A DNA stretch of 64,000 nucleotides from Epiperipatus broadwayi (GCA_028023455.1 JAQFVV010000275.1:374001-438000); one strand, 5' to 3'. Shown: positions 1 to 13,419, numbered from the stretch's first letter. The notes: a model not told the origin generated them from the sequence alone. Translations and numbers: made by a program.

Positions 1-632
1 TAAAAATAAAAATATATGTTTGTCTAATTGAACGTCCGGAGTCAAACGAAATAAGTAAGTTAAATATCCTTGGGGGAGGTTAATGATATAGATGTTGCCA
101 CAGATGGTAGTGCATCTTGAAATAACGATGATGAACAGATTGATTCATGCATATAAAGCTGTACAATTCGGATTTGGTCATTTTATGTATATGTAAACAA
201 GTTTCTGTAATAATAATAATAATAATATTTTGTAAATCTATCTATCTGATATCATTGAACAAGGGGAAATGACAGTGAGATACCCATTGAGATAACCGAG
301 TCTAGCAAATAATTAAATAGTACACCGCCAAACAGTTGAGCAAGTAGCAGAAGAAATCTGAATAATAAAATAATAATATTTTGCTTCATATTTCCAAAAT
401 AACAAAGAAGCAGCATAATGAAATCAGTACAGGACAAAACAAGGATGCACGGAAAGGCCAGAGACGGAGTGGAAGACAGCCAGTTGCCATTGTTGATAAA
501 GAAGTTTAATTAAAATGACTTTAAAATTATAAATATCTTAACAAATAATAATAACCAGAAAATTAGTGATCCAGAATTTCCATTTATAGCCAAGAATTAC
601 TATAACATTTCAAAATAATAAATCCAAAATGA

Positions 633-1448
633 AAGAAGCCAAAAAAGAGTGAGTTTAGAGAACTGATCATACTCATCCTTAACAAAATCAAACAAATCAA
701 ACAGAAACAGGAAATCCAACAACAGAAAGAAGAAAATGAGAATCAAAATAAAACCATCCTGGACATTCTGCCATTCAACAAAGATAAGAATATCACAAAC
801 CTTGAGGTCACCAAAATTCTTAGAACTCTGAAATTTGAATTGGGAATTCAAACTCAATTAGGTAAAGTGATCAACATAAGAATATTCCGTGGAGAGATTG
901 GAGAAAAACCCCATGGACATCTGGAGAGCCTGGAAGCTTTCTTCACATTCTACAAGGCTAGGCCTCAAGAGCAAATTGTAATCGCCACCCAATATTTATA
1001 TGGCTATGCGAAGGACTGGTGGAGCATTAAGAAAGAAAAACCAGGTGACTTCACTGAGTATAGCAAGGCTTTATTGAGACACTACTGGAGCGATGAACAC
1101 CAGAGTGGCATCTTAAAGACTGTATCCCAAGAAAAATACAGGAGCATCAAAGAAACACACACACAATTCTATATCCTGAAGGTTAATCATCTGAAATCAC
1201 TCACCACTTTCTCATTCTCTGATCCACACATTATCTGCACCATTCAGCAGAACATGCCTCTGTCGATCCAACAACTGATGGCTGGAAGCAGAATTAAAGA
1301 TGCAGAGGAGATGGCAGAATTCCTGACTATGCAGAACTTCAGTTGGTGGAATACGGAACAGACACCAAAGAAAACCTCCAGGGACCACCACGGCCAACAG
1401 AAACAAAAAATGATGGCAGTAGGAACCAGAGCTAAAAGGGGAACCTAA
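633..1448 (+). pseudogene. gag-like capsid region of element A
   Basis: The frame is open from just after a TGA at 630 to a TAA at 1446. No ATG begins it, so the true start is unknown. The first 40 or so residues are rich in K, Q, E and N with a spacing that suggests a coiled coil. Then follows a capsid-like segment containing AKDWW at about 1008-1022, and the same KDWW motif occurs in the Gag of element B. This is the region that would form the particle shell of the retrotransposon. No CCHC zinc knuckle is visible before the stop, which is common in this sort of Gag or may reflect loss. The protease follows in another frame about 10 bases downstream. Confidence 0.65.
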
Positions 1449-1457
1449 CTATACTTT

Positions 1458-1875
1458 AGACAGAAACCCTTATCTCTAGTGTCATACAAGAAGAATATGC
1501 TACCTGGGGACTCCATCTTAGTCCCTGCCCTGTAGTAAATGTTACACTCGGGTCCATAGAAACACAGGCCCTCATTGACACAGGCAGCCAAGTTTCGTGC
1601 ATCTCAAAGGGATGGTTGGTGCAAATGGAAGAACAAAATGGATGTATACTGAGATTACCAGCCTGACCAATTCAGATGAAGTTAGCTGATGGCAAAAGAA
1701 CAAGAACTGAAGGATACCAGGTGTGGCTAGAGATCAAATTAAGTCAAACAACCTTTGGACATGTGTTCCTACTGATCAATGGCTTAGTATGAGACATTAT
1801 CATCGGGTCAGACTTCCTGAGTCAAAATAAATGTTTAATTGACTGTGACCCGAATGTGATGATGATTCAATGAGA
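1458..1875 (+). pseudogene. Retroviral-type aspartic protease of element A (inactivated)
   Basis: Reading the frame of 1577 gives the catalytic motif LIDTGSQVSCIS and, about 80 residues later, DIIIGSDFL, the two hallmark ends of a retropepsin domain. The enzyme would cut the Gag-Pol polyprotein inside the particle. Two TGA codons interrupt the frame between these motifs, one near 1663 and one near 1790. Both are single-base nonsense changes (ancestral CGA or TGG are the simplest guesses). The same motif pair, IDSGSQAS and AIIGSDF, occurs in element B at 45233 and about 45460. The frame continues into the RT linker with a further stop near 1870. Confidence 0.7.
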
Positions 1876-2955
1876 GAAGCTCAGTTTAAATGAAGTCCAC
1901 AGACCCTGTGAAATTCAATTTAGGAGTATGGAAGTAGACAAAGATGAAGACATAATTCACAATAAAGTCCAGGAGTCATTTTTAAAAATGATAGAAGACC
2001 AGTCCCAACTGCAGCAGTTATTAACAAAGATGCAATGGGTGTTTTCCCAGATACCCAGATAAATCAACGGCTACATTCACTGGATAAGGGTCAAAGAAGA
2101 AAACCATTTCCAAACCTGCACCTACCCTATCCCTTTCCAATACCAAGAAGTAGATGCTCAAATAAAACAGATGATTGAATGGGGAGTAATTGAAAAGGGA
2201 TCGTCACCTTACAATAACCCATTGGTGGTCATAAGAAAAAAAACTGGATCTATAAGATTGTGCCTGGATGCCAGGAAGCTCAAAACATCACCTTACCAGA
2301 ACGGGACATACTTCCACCCATACAAGAAATTTTTATCAAACTCTCAAAGAAAAATATATTTTCAACCTTAGATTTAACTGCTAGCTATTGGCAGATGGTG
2401 TTGCACCCTCAGGATCGGAAGTATACCACCTTCTGGCATAATGGACTGATGCACATGTTCAAGAGAGTGCCATTTGGGTTAATAAATAGTGGCGCTGGGC
2501 TTATGAGATGCCTAGACCAAGTCCTATCAGAAGACCTCAAAAGAAAATTGATCTGCTATGTTGATGATGTGATATTTGCATCCCAAGATTTTCAAGAGCA
2601 CCTGGCTCATCTACAGCAGTTTTTCGCTGAGTGTGCCCAAAAGAACATTACAGTGAAATTTAAAAAGAGCCATTTTGCCCTGGAAGAAATTTCATTTCTT
2701 GGTTCACATTGTGAATGGGAAAGGAATCCGTACCCATCCTGATAAGATAGAGGCAATCAGGGATTTTCCCCGACCTGTTAACCGGAAGCAAATTCGATCC
2801 TTCCTGGGCCTCTGTAATTATTATCACAAGTTTTATCCAGGCTTCATGAAGGATACTTCCATGCTGTTAGAATTAGTGAAACCACACCATCGATGGGAAT
2901 GGACTGCACAACATGAGAGTGATTTTACAAAAATTAAAACTTTTTCCAAACTGTA
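1876..2955 (+). pseudogene. Reverse transcriptase domain of element A (frameshifted)
   Basis: The linker and RT start in the same frame as the protease: the YPIPFQYQ stretch near 2125 and the GSIRLCLDARKL motif near 2250-2285 are standard Ty3-type RT landmarks. The frame then moves by one base near 2283. It continues as a clean stretch with STLDLTASYWQM (about 2362), FKRVPFGL (about 2458) and the catalytic YVDD (about 2560). A second shift near 2690 returns to the first frame, giving the SFLGLCNYYHKF thumb motif (about 2800). The enzyme would copy the element RNA into cDNA. The shifts and a stop near 2061 make this copy non-functional, though the catalytic aspartates are intact. Confidence 0.8.
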
Positions 2956-3390
2956 ATGTTACGTTACCCAGATTTTGCACACTCTTTCTATGTACAGATC
3001 GATAGCAGCAAGAAAGGTTTGGGTGCTGTGCTATTTCAGGTCAGTCCTGCAGGCCATCACCAAGTACTATCATTCAGTAGCTGTACATTAAAGGGAGCTG
3101 AAAAAAATTACACCATCACGGAACAGGGGACACTGGCCATTGTGTGGGCCTGCAATAAATTTAGACAAGTCTTACTAGGTTCAGAAGTGATCATCACAGA
3201 CCACTGGTGTCTAGAATTTTTGAACAAGAGTTACTTCAATAACGATTGCCTTATATGATGGAGTCTCTCACTTCAGAAATTCCACTATAAGGTAATTTAC
3301 TGCCCAGGCTCTGAAAATATGGTGGCCAATGTCTTAAGTCATCACCCTGTGGAAGTAAAGCCATGCAATCCTATATTTGAAGACCAACAG
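2956..3390 (+). pseudogene. RNase H domain of element A
   Basis: After another frame change near 2945, the region shows the Ty3-type RNase H acidic residues in the contexts VQIDSSKKGLGAVL, NYTITEQGTLAIVWA and IITDHWCLEFL, matching the D-E-D catalytic pattern. A TGA at 3256 falls inside a conserved run; the protein continues in frame after it with YKVIYCPGSEN (about 3292), the usual RNase H end. The final conserved aspartate of that tail appears to be asparagine (ENMVANVLS). RNase H degrades the RNA strand of the RNA:DNA hybrid. It is directly followed by a 28-bp tandem duplication that changes frame. Confidence 0.7.
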
Positions 3391-3391
3391 T

Positions 3392-3447
3392 TATCCATTA
3401 TGACCAATATTCTGGACAATATCCATTATGACCAATAAGCTGGACAA
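3392..3447 (+). repeat. 28-bp tandem duplication between RNase H and integrase of element A
   Basis: Two adjacent 28-nt units starting at 3392 and 3420 differ only in the middle (AATATT versus AATAAG before CTGGACAA). Twenty-eight is not a multiple of three, so the duplication by itself explains why the integrase lies one frame away from RNase H. Confidence 0.85.
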
Positions 3448-4658
3448 TGATATTGAGCAGAAGTTAAAGAATTTGCGGCACTGGCAAGAAAAGCAACCCC
3501 AATATATAGACTTGATGCAAGAGGTTCAGCATCAAGGAAATCCTATGCAAGGATTCACCACCAGGATAGGAAAAACTAAGTATAGATTACAGAATGGGCT
3601 ATTACAACAACAGGTAGAAAAGGAGGATAAGTTTTGGAAAATCTTAGTCCCACCCAAGCTGAGAAGTCAGTTAATTAGTTACATGCACAGCCTGGTGGGG
3701 CATTACGGTCCAAGAAGACTGAAGAAGCATTGCAGCAACAGTTTCATTGGCCTCAGATGTACCAGGACACTTTGTGTACCCTCCAGAAGTGTACCACCTG
3801 TGCGAAGAATAAACCACCAAATAAAATTTATAGTAATCCCACAGCCTCCATTATCCCATCGGGACCTAACAAAATATTAGAAATTGACCCTTATGGGCCA
3901 TTGCCATCGTACCATAGGTTCCAATACCTCCTAATAACCTATGATTTGTTTTCAAAATACACATGGGCTTACCCTGTTTTAACAGCAGACATGCAGAGTG
4001 TGACCAAGGCATTACAACACAAGCAATTTGTAAATATTGGAAAGCCAGAGACGATTCTCTCTGACCACAGCTCTGCATTCACCTCACAGGGATGGCAAAA
4101 TTGGATCAAAACACAGGACCTCAAGCATATCCTGACATCAATCTGGAATCCCCAATCTAACCCTTGTGAAAGGGTTATGTGTGAGATCAACCGATTATTT
4201 AGAATCTATATTCATCATGATCACTGGGGTTGGGTAAACCAAATGTCAAAAGTTTTTCAATATATCAATGGGACCATTAATGAGGCTACAGGACTGACAC
4301 TTATGTGCCTACATTTTGGTAAATCTGAGCCCTCATTAATAAAAACACCCTTACCAAGAGATGATCAGAAGATCAACATCGAAGAAGACCGGCACACTGT
4401 ACACCAGCATTTAACCTCAAGGGCTGAAAGGAGGCAGCTTAAGCAATGGAGACAACACCAGTTTCAAATTGGGGATCGAGTGTGGGTAAAAACCCCAAAA
4501 CCCAGTGATCGAGATCAAAAAAAGTACAAGAAGTTTTTCCCACTGTATCAGGGGCCGTAATAATAAAGCGCATATGTGGCCCAAATGCATACTTACTAGA
4601 GGACAATGGAACACTTAAAGGGACATATAATGCTAGAAGCTTGAAATCTTCCTTTTGA
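3428..4658 (+). pseudogene. Integrase of element A (frameshifted)
   Basis: The N-terminal zinc-binding motif is visible as HSLVGHY (about 3690) and, after a one-base frame change near 3730, LQKCTTC (about 3783). The catalytic core has its three acidic residues in LEIDPYGPLP (about 3878), ILSDHSSAF (about 4053) and NPCERVMCEINRL (about 4160). The C-terminal part ends with a GTYNARSL motif shared with element B, reached only after a last frame change near 4557, and stops at 4656-4658. The protein would join element cDNA to host DNA. All catalytic residues look intact, and the damage consists of frameshifts. The first TAA met in the main frame (4558-4560) removes about 33 C-terminal residues. 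Confidence 0.85.
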
Positions 4659-4814
4659 TCACCCGCATGAGAAAACATTGAAAAATGATTCAGGTATGTC
4701 ATTAAATCTCATTGCCCCTTGTCAATTTTTTTTTGTGTGCTGATATTCAAAAATACTAGTAAATACTGGGTGTAAAATCTTTTTTTTTTTAATTTTTTTT
4801 ACATACTAAGGGAA

Positions 4815-5830
4815 TGTGAAACAGTAAGATATGCCCTACCAATCTTAGTTTCACCTTGCCTTCCTGTTTTCTACACTCATGCCTTATTTAAAACCCTAAT
4901 TTTATCATATTGTGTGTGTACTGGGTATATTTATCAAAATCCCGCCTAAATTTATATGTCTAATGGGGTGCTTGGGGTTTTATAATAATTAAATTTGTCT
5001 TAAATGATTTTATTTTCAAACCGTCGAGTATATATTACATATATATGCTTGTACAATAAAGTAGGTCACATATTCTCATTTACACACATACTGTGATAAC
5101 ATTTAAAATTTATGAAAATATTTTATTTAAAAGTTGTTGTTTTGAATCGATTTGTTTTGTGATGTTATTTCGCTATAAATATTAGCATTTAATAAAATAA
5201 TATCACTGATAAATATATTCTAAAAATTAAATTCAAAATAAAGTTTTATAAAATAAAATGTTATTCAAAAACATGCCATTTTCTTTAAATCAGTGAGGGT
5301 AAGGAAAGAACAATAGTGGCTAATTTTAACCATATTGGCACCAGTTTTACTAGTAGATTTGATAAGATTAAAACAGTGTTTATGAACAGATTTTAATTAG
5401 AAAATGCAGTCCATGTTTTCAAATGTATTAATAACTAAAGAATGGATTTTACCACCGCAGGGTTAGATTGTAATCAGAGAGAGCATATAAATAGGGCTGA
5501 TTGATTATTAGAGGATTATTATTAGAGAGAGTTATTAATTAACCTACCTGATTGTGACAGCAGAAGTTATATTTTCTGTAATTTTGAAACTATTTTTCCG
5601 ATTGCTTTTTTATTCGCGTCATCGGACCGACCGGCTTGCTTTGACAGTAAACCCAGTTTTAAGATCGTTTAACCTTAGAATGACAGGGTAATGGGGCAGT
5701 AGGTTGTTTTCCCTCTGGACCCTGTGCCTTGGCCGTCTGTCATTTCACCATCTGATGTCCTGTCACCATATCATCAAAGCCAACTGAACCAGCCCAAATA
5801 AATGCTGCTCCTGAAATCTACTAACTGCTG
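4815..5830 (+). repeat. Possible 3' LTR of element A
   Basis: A short purine run (AAGGGA) at 4808-4813 is followed by TGTGAAAC at 4815, where a 3' LTR would be expected to begin, about 155 bases after the integrase stop. Downstream are a TATA-like TATAAATAG at 5486 and an AATAAA at 5799 in the more GC-balanced stretch 5590-5830. These are the parts expected of U3, R and U5. There is no second copy in the window to prove the repeat, so the extent is a guess. Confidence 0.3.
5486..5494 (+). promoter_or_regulatory. TATA-box-like motif in possible LTR of element A
   Basis: The motif TATAAATAG is the same nonamer found at matching places in both long repeats of element B (40657 and 51184). It is a plausible core promoter of the LTR, but in such AT-rich DNA a chance match is possible. 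Confidence 0.3.
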
Positions 5831-7811
5831 CTGTGGAACAATGAACTAAGGAAAATCATAACTTTACTTAAGAACTATGCTACCAATTTAGAAATGCCCA
5901 TGGACGAATTTGAAAGAACAAAATAATTAAAATCAATCCGAGATCTCGGAAACCTCCAAGCTATATAGCTAATTTTGTATATTCTTTAAATGTATTATTC
6001 AAGTGTTTTCTTATTAATACATGCTGAACTTATTCTTGGGTTGATTTTCTATTATATTTATAAATGTATTATTTAAATGTATTATAATGAAATATTTAAT
6101 TAATTTCTTTAGATAAATGCGAGTTACGTAGGGAAGTTAAATAATGCGTGGGTGCCATCTTAGTTTGTAAACTGCAAACACGCATTTCCCCCCTCCCATC
6201 TCTTAAATATGTTTTAAAGTATTTTGCGTAAAATAAGTTTGTTAATAAGTATAACTTTAGAATAAATATTTATTTATCTTAAGTTTGTTGAGAGTCTGCT
6301 GGCATTTAAAATATGATAGTGAGAGTGAGCTATTTCTGTTCCTTAATAAATTGCCCTTTATTTTATTAAGTCTTTTAAAATTAAACTGTGTTGCTAGTAA
6401 ATATGCATGGGTGCTGGAATCCTATTGTTGGCAAAGGTCATCATCGTTTAAATCCGTCTCCTTATTTTACTCCGCGGTTCCCAGTACAGTGCTACAATGG
6501 CACCTGGGAATTATTTCACATATGTCCCCACAGTTACGAAGCTCCTGGGTGAGGGCCAGGCTTGAGGTGTGAGTGGGCTAGAGATGTCCCAATTAAAAGG
6601 CGAAATGCCTATCCATGCCAGGACCTTTCGTCATATTTTAAAGTTGCATTCTCATAAACTGCACCCCTCCTCAGCATATATTCACTGGAACCACCATATA
6701 TTTCCTTTATTAATTATTAAAAGAATTCTATTTAAATGAATTTCAAATCCGTTCAGTATAGCTCGATCTTATAATCTAGTTAATCACTTCGCGAGCGACT
6801 CTCACTCTCCATTTAAGTTTCCGATTATAAATATTTTAGAATATTTCAAACTCTGTTAGACTTTACTTGACTCGTATCTGCCTACCATGTCACTATGTTT
6901 TAGACACGTTATCTAAACGAACCCAAGTACGAGGTATCAGCCATCTTGTTGTTTATTATATAGCTATCCAATTTATATCGCTAAACTATTTTATTATCAA
7001 ATTATTAAAATCTTATTTGTAAATTTATTTCTTTTCTTTATTTATTCGGGGTGCAATCTAAATTACATAGCACAATAACTTATCTTTGGCACATCTATAA
7101 GTTATTGTTAAATGAACCTAGGGCTATTTTAGATTTAGAGTCTTTTGTTTTCTCCCTGATCACTGGCACCAGCATGACATTATACTATTAGTAGCATCAA
7201 ATGTATTATCATGTAGAGGGCATTGTGGAGTTTGGACTTTGGATTCAAACTTGGGATTTATGGGAGATAACTCTCCTAGTGTTGAGTTCTATGTCCCAGG
7301 TTTAAATTCTGCAGTGTGTTAGCAGGATAGACATGTTTTGACTGTTACATTATATGGCTGCTTAATGAATAGCTCCAACTTCATAAACTTGGATATATCT
7401 CTATTTAAACATCAGTTTTCATTTTAAATGCCTTAATAATAAATTTTTCTTTCATAATACCATGTAGAAGTTATATAATGTGATTTAAATACCATGGTCT
7501 GCAGGTACTTTAAAACATTGCATAAAATTTCAATTAATTGAGAAAAATGGCATGAAAAAATCAATATACATCTCATCTCCATAACTTCAATTTTAATCAA
7601 AACGATAGATCCATAATCAAAGATGAAATACAAATATTTATTCTGCCATCTATCTCAGCTTTTCAATTTTCAAAAAAAGTATCATCCACCACTGTAGACA
7701 TTAGTTTTATTAAAACAATTATAGATCAAATGCAACACTTGAAAAAAAACTTGTCTACTTACTGTTCAAATAGACATTGCATTTGCCTTTAAATGTGTCT
7801 CAATTAAAAAT
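5831..7811. other. Unassigned AT-rich DNA with a GC-richer patch
   Basis: No protein family could be recognised. A patch at about 6400-6620 is notably richer in G and C than its surroundings and is open on the plus strand from 6285 to 6572, but the encoded sequence resembles nothing I know. The rest is AT-rich. Confidence 0.4.
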
Positions 7812-8265
7812 TTGAATCAGGCTCTAATAACACATAACATCTCTGAACCAATGTTATATATTCTGACCAACTTGCTCATAAACAAAGAAATCCACATTAT
7901 TTGTAATGGAAAAATTCTACTTTGCTTCAACTTTTTCAATTCCATCCCCCAAGGATCCCTCCATTACTGCTCTACTATTTATAATATATATTAATTCTTT
8001 ACTATTAGAAAGTGAAAACAAAATATTTGGCATCTACATTCTACTAATCAATAAAAAACATTAAACATATTCCTATATGGATGACTGCATTATACCATTT
8101 AATTCAAAAAAATTCTTCTCTACCTTTGAAAACTATTAGGATAATATAAACTTCACTTTAGCAGCAATAAATCATCTATATGGAACATTGTAACTGGATA
8201 CCCTCTGACTTCATACTACCTTCTCATAAATTTCTAGGTTTTCTTTTTGCAAATACCATGAGAAT
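7812..8265 (+). pseudogene. Decayed non-LTR retrotransposon RT fragment
   Basis: Three RT palm/thumb landmarks occur in the right order and spacing: a SIPQGS motif (about 7944-7961, normally G-x-PQGS followed by L-x-P), YMDD at 8074-8085 (the catalytic Y-x-DD), and KFLGFLFA near 8227, the usual K-x-LG motif. An NIY follows PQGS as in jockey/CR1-like LINEs. The frame is broken by several stops and shifts. The jockey or CR1 group is the best guess for the family. The neighbouring open stretch at 8859-9053 was not assigned. Confidence 0.5.
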
Positions 8266-11200
8266 CTCAGTTTAAGACATACTACTTACATCCATTTAAA
8301 CCATAACCTATTTCCTATTTAGCACTTACCTATTATTAAATCATCCTCATTAATCTAATATTTCCCAAAATAGAATATTACATACCAACTTATCAGTTAC
8401 AATACCTCAATCAAAAAGTGGAGAAAGAAGGCTATGATAATGATTACCAGAACTATGCAAAAACATGTCATGGACTCTCACTCCATTCTAACCCTATAAT
8501 CCATTATAAAAAAGATCAGTAAATGTAATAGTGAAATATCTGATTCTTTTTCCTGACTCTCAGAAATTTATTTGCATCAACACAATAAATCCCCTACCAC
8601 CATTTAAAAATATCTTTTTCTAAAATTTTCCCAATATCTTTGTCATATACTACATCCTCAAGAAAGACTATGAACTAAAGTAAAAGCTTATATCTTTTTA
8701 ACAAAAGAGCAGTTATTAACACTCCAACATCTTATTCATTGTACATATAAACAGATCATTCAAAAATTTAAATTCTGATATTTAGATTCTAAATATCTTG
8801 GATTTTCTCATCAAGATTAATTTGGAAGCATTACTAACTTGTGGCATCTTAGCTAAAAATGTTTTCTGCCAATATAGTCTCAACTAATCCATTTTTCCAC
8901 CAAGAAGAAGAAACTAGCCAATATTTTCTCTTTAAGGACTCATCACTTCAAATTTATCAAATGCTTATTTCATCTACTACTAATTCTCAATCAGCCTCAC
9001 TCATAAGTCTCAACAGCACACTGAGAGAGGAATTTTTCCAAGCATTAGAATAATTATTTTTATTCTATTCACTCTAAGGTTTCTTAGATGTCATTTATGC
9101 TTCAACCCAATCTCAAAATAACTGTTATCACATTTCTACAACAAATTAATAAAGTTAAAATTACAGATCAAACCATCACACTTCCAGATATATATGCAAC
9201 CATATGGTGTTTAATAATGTACTCCACTGTAGTCACTGGTCAATAAAATTTAGGATATGCTCTTTGCTTTAATAATCAATAACTTTATTAACCATATAGT
9301 ATCCTCATTTTAATATTCACATATAATAAATCAGCCACAAATTGGAGTAGTAACACATCAAATCATTTTAAATTCAAACTATTAATTTATATATATGCTC
9401 ACAATACTGTTAATACATAAAGTTTTGATTACCAAAATTTTTTACATTAAGGATTTTTTTTAGATTATAAAACTACTAATGTCTTTAAAATATTTGTCAT
9501 TTGAAATAAATAAATATGAAATGTAAATAATAATTATTACTTTTAATATATATTGAATATGTTTATATTTCTTTTCATTTATTTTTATATAATCAAAAAA
9601 TAATTAGATCCTCCTATTCATGTTAACTGATTTAGAATTACATTTTTTATCCTTGAACTCTATCGTTTTTTGCCATAAGAAATAATAAAACTAAAACAAT
9701 AGTAACATGGCACTTAAATAGACTTATTGATTTATAGGTATTTAATTAATGTTTTTCTTTAATAATTATTTTAAAATATATATATATTAGTAATGTATTT
9801 AATGTTGTGCTTATCATTTTATTCTAATATTGTGTATTTAAGATTACATTTTTGCTAAAATAAAATCTAATAAACATTAGAAATTGACAAGTTTTACAGA
9901 GCTGGATTTATGGCATTATACTTTTATAACAGTTAGTTGCTGTTATTTGAAGAAAAAAGAAAACGTAAATATTTTTAGATTGTAAAGAAAAACTTTTATT
10001 TGCCCATGTGACTGTGTGTACGTATATATTACACAATACACTATTGGTATTATTTTTTAGGCACATATGCAATATTTGCAAATCTTTTAATACAAAGTAC
10101 TACTATTCTTTTTTTTTTACCATATTTGTTCAATCTTTTATATCAATAAAATATTTCAATTCTTATGATGTTATTTAAAGACATTTTTCTGAAAATAAAG
10201 TTGGTTCTTAATATTTAGAATAGATGGTTTTCGATAATATATATATTTTATTATGATAAGCAGGAATTTTTTCATTCAGGCAATTGGTACACAAATACCT
10301 CTCCTGTCTTCTGTTTTGTTTCTACAACAAATGATTCATCATCGATCTATTTATACTGGGCCATTTTTTACTATAACCAATATATACCAAAATCTAACAT
10401 TTATGAAATTCGCACTGCCATAATTGATAGCCATCAATTCCAAGAGGGAATTTAAAAATTGATCTGGTTCAATATATTGTACATCTTGAAAGGAACAGTG
10501 ATTGAATTCTATTCATTCTTTTTTGCTGTGATATATTTAAGAAACTTATAACAACTATCAAAAAGTCAATTACATTGAGGATACCAAAATAATTTATTCC
10601 AAATTAAAACAAAATAAGAACTGCACTTTATAGTCAATATTAATTCTCCACTACTGATAAAATTATAGATTATTTTGATAATGCTAGAAAAGGAAGAGGG
10701 AATAAATTTTACAAAATTCAGTTAAAAAGTCAAGTTCTTTCTGAGCACATTTGATGGATGTTCTAATAGCTACCAATGCCATCATCCTATTAGATTGTTA
10801 GTCTGGGTATTAAACTTCTAAGATCAATATTGCCAAAACCAGACAAAATATTAAAATAAAATAATATTTTTTCCCCACTATTATTCTAACTTACCATATT
10901 AGATTTAAATCATTAGTGAACTAGACTTTGATATCGACTGTCTTAAATAAGAAAGCCCCAAGAAAATATATATTTCCGGAGTTTTAAATAAATTTAAAAC
11001 TTAAAGCAAAAACACAATTGTCAAATAAAAAGCCATATTATTCATACAGAAAATATTATAATAGTATGAAAGCAAAATTATAGTAATCTTAAAATTTAAT
11101 AAATCTAACAAGGATCCAAAAAATATCACTGATTATTATTATTATGCACTATTTACAAGCTCTTTAAAAGAGTGACCTTAATACAAATTATGTTAATAAA

Positions 11201-11460
11201 CCATCAACTTTTAGAATAAGGTTGGATATATGCTGAGATGAAGCAGTTGAGACATTCAGTAGGTTTTTCAAAATAAACAAAGACTAAAAGTAATTTAGTT
11301 GATTTAACCTCAGGTTACAATTCTTTTTAGAAAAAAATTATTTTTCTAAAGGTCTTTAAAGTTCTTAAATACAAAAAAAAAAAAAAAAGAATTACATGAC
11401 AAAATGCTCTTCAATAAAAAAATGTAATCATACCAAATATAAAGTTTTATACAGTAATCT
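8266..11460. other. Unassigned AT-rich DNA
   Basis: Very AT-rich, with no open frame longer than 64 codons and no recognisable RNA gene. Parts of 10250-11400 could be the upstream portion of the decayed LINE that follows, but I see no motif that proves it. Confidence 0.4.
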
Positions 11461-12060
11461 CCACAGGATTTAACTCTCATACCAAATTTATTTAAAACAT
11501 TCATCAATGACTTTCAGAAACAGAATCTAGGGAATTTGTTTATGCTGGTGGTATTAATTTGATTGCACAAAAAATTTTTTATCCAAACTAAAAATTTCTT
11601 TCAATAAAAATTAAAAAAACATTGGAAATAGTTTTTGAAAAATTGAAAACATAATTTTAATTCCACTTAAGTGACAATATATTCAATTTTTCATCTTAAA
11701 CAATAATATAAAGTAACCTATTAGGAATTGAAAATAAGTTTCTATAGCAATGGACTGAAACAGGATTTTATTTTATGCTATTTAGAAATAACATTGAACT
11801 ATATTCTAATATATTTTTATCATTTGTCAAGGGTTAGTTCTAAAATAATTTTTAAAAACTTTCTTGGAAAGTTATGCACACAACTTGAATTTGTGATTTA
11901 ATACTTTTAAACTAAATTCCTTAGAAATAGCATATTATATTGATGAATATGTTGTTCTTGCTTAAATAAAATAATGCACACTAAAATATCGGATTTATAA
12001 TGAAAAATATTACTGGCATATTCAAGCTTATTTTCTTAATTAAAGTGCCTTCCATTTTTT
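11461..12060 (+). pseudogene. Decayed jockey-like LINE RT fragment
   Basis: Around 11528-11571 the translation reads EFVYAGGINLIAQK, which looks like a degraded YADD active site (Y-A-D-D changed to Y-A-G-G) followed by the usual hydrophobic strand. About 110 bases on, a string ending IFHLK resembles the KTQ-x-x-x-FHLKN segment of insect jockey-like RTs. Further weak similarity to the RT thumb region continues to about 12060. Many stops and shifts are present. Both aspartates of the catalytic pair are gone, so it is certainly dead. The assignment rests on spacing and a few residues. Confidence 0.35.
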
Positions 12061-13419
12061 CACATATTTTCCCACTAGTTATCAGAATATAAGCTGCTGT
12101 ACAAAAAATGTCTGAAAAATTATTACATCTATCACTAACTTATAGTTTTTCCATCTGGTACATGGATCAAATCAAAATCTTTTATTTAGATATTTAACAA
12201 AAAAAACTTTTCAAACATCTCAAATATTATGACTTATAAAATGGATTTCTTGTGAACTCCAAACAAATTTATTTTTTCAAATAAATTTCATTTGTCTTTG
12301 ATAATATGTTTCAGTAATGTGTGATAGAATTCTATTTGATAAAAAAATGTAAAAACAATTTTAGGGATTCTCTGGATATGGACATAAAGTTGAATTGTAA
12401 TGTGCTATACAAATTGCTGGACAAAGTGTGGTTTCTAACATATCTATGGTATGAGAGCTAGATCTGACTTTTGGGCAGATGGATGGTTGTGATAGGATTG
12501 CAGATGTGATATAACTCATTACTTCCTGTTTAGTTAATCATTAAACTATGTGGATTTGAACCTTTTAGATATTAGTGAAATTTCATTTTTAGAATCACTC
12601 ATCATCATTGTGCATATCTACGTTTAAATTATATGGTTGTAGACATATGGAAACTATATCATGACTGTATAATATATACATACAAAAACAGAATTGAAGA
12701 ACTAATTTGGAATGTTTTTAGATTCCTGTATAATGTTTTGAATGTTTAACTATCTAAGATACACAATATAAACTTCATGTCTTGCAAGCTTTAATACCTC
12801 TATATGTAATATAAAAAATGTGTTGTTTATTGAATTTAACTTATTTTTTATCTCTTTGTTTCAAGTGTAATTTGATAAAGTGTTACACAACTAGTATAAA
12901 TCTGAGTGAGTGGTTTCTCATGTCTAATGATATTTTCTTAATCCATAGTTTTTCCTCTTGTATCGTCTTATTTGGGTTTTTTTAGATCTCTTACTATATT
13001 GTAAACTAAATTATAGAAATCTAGTTATCTAATTACTTTCATTTCTTCTATCAGCATATTCAGACTAACTTCATTTTAATCTCGAATTTATTTTATTGCT
13101 GTCATTAGTATTTGTTTTGACCTCACTGACATATTTTATATTTTGATTGCTTCTTATTAATCTAAAATATATTTTTTCATATTTTGTAATAGTTTTAAAC
13201 TTATAATCAATTACTAATCTTTATTTTTTTTTTTGAATAATCTTTGAATATAATGTACTGTATTTCATTTTAGTATTTGTTTTTAATTTATTTCTAACAT
13301 TTTTAAATATTCTGAAACTTTATTTGCTATATAACCACCTGCAAAAATATAATAACTTAAGCAATTTTCATTTTATTTAGAAAATATTTTATATATAATT
13401 TATAATAAAAAATTATTTT
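12061..13419. other. Unassigned AT-rich DNA
   Basis: No recognisable coding or RNA feature. It could include more of the LINE fragments on either side, too decayed to recognise. Confidence 0.35.

Larger units (their letters stand above)
1..4814 (+). mobile_element. Ty3-type LTR retrotransposon A, internal region (5' end outside window)
   Basis: The segment carries, in order on one strand, a Gag capsid-like region (about 870-1400), an aspartic protease (DTGS motif at 1577), RT (YVDD motif near 2560), RNase H (from 2956) and an integrase with zinc-binding and DDE parts (3428-4658). RNase H lying before integrase is the order of Ty3/gypsy elements, not Copia. Several in-frame TGA codons and at least five frame changes make it inactive. 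Its Gag and integrase match element B near 44-48 kb motif for motif, so both belong to one lineage. Bases 1-632 hold no clear coding signal and may be leader or LTR. The left LTR is not visible, so the element boundary is uncertain. Confidence 0.85.
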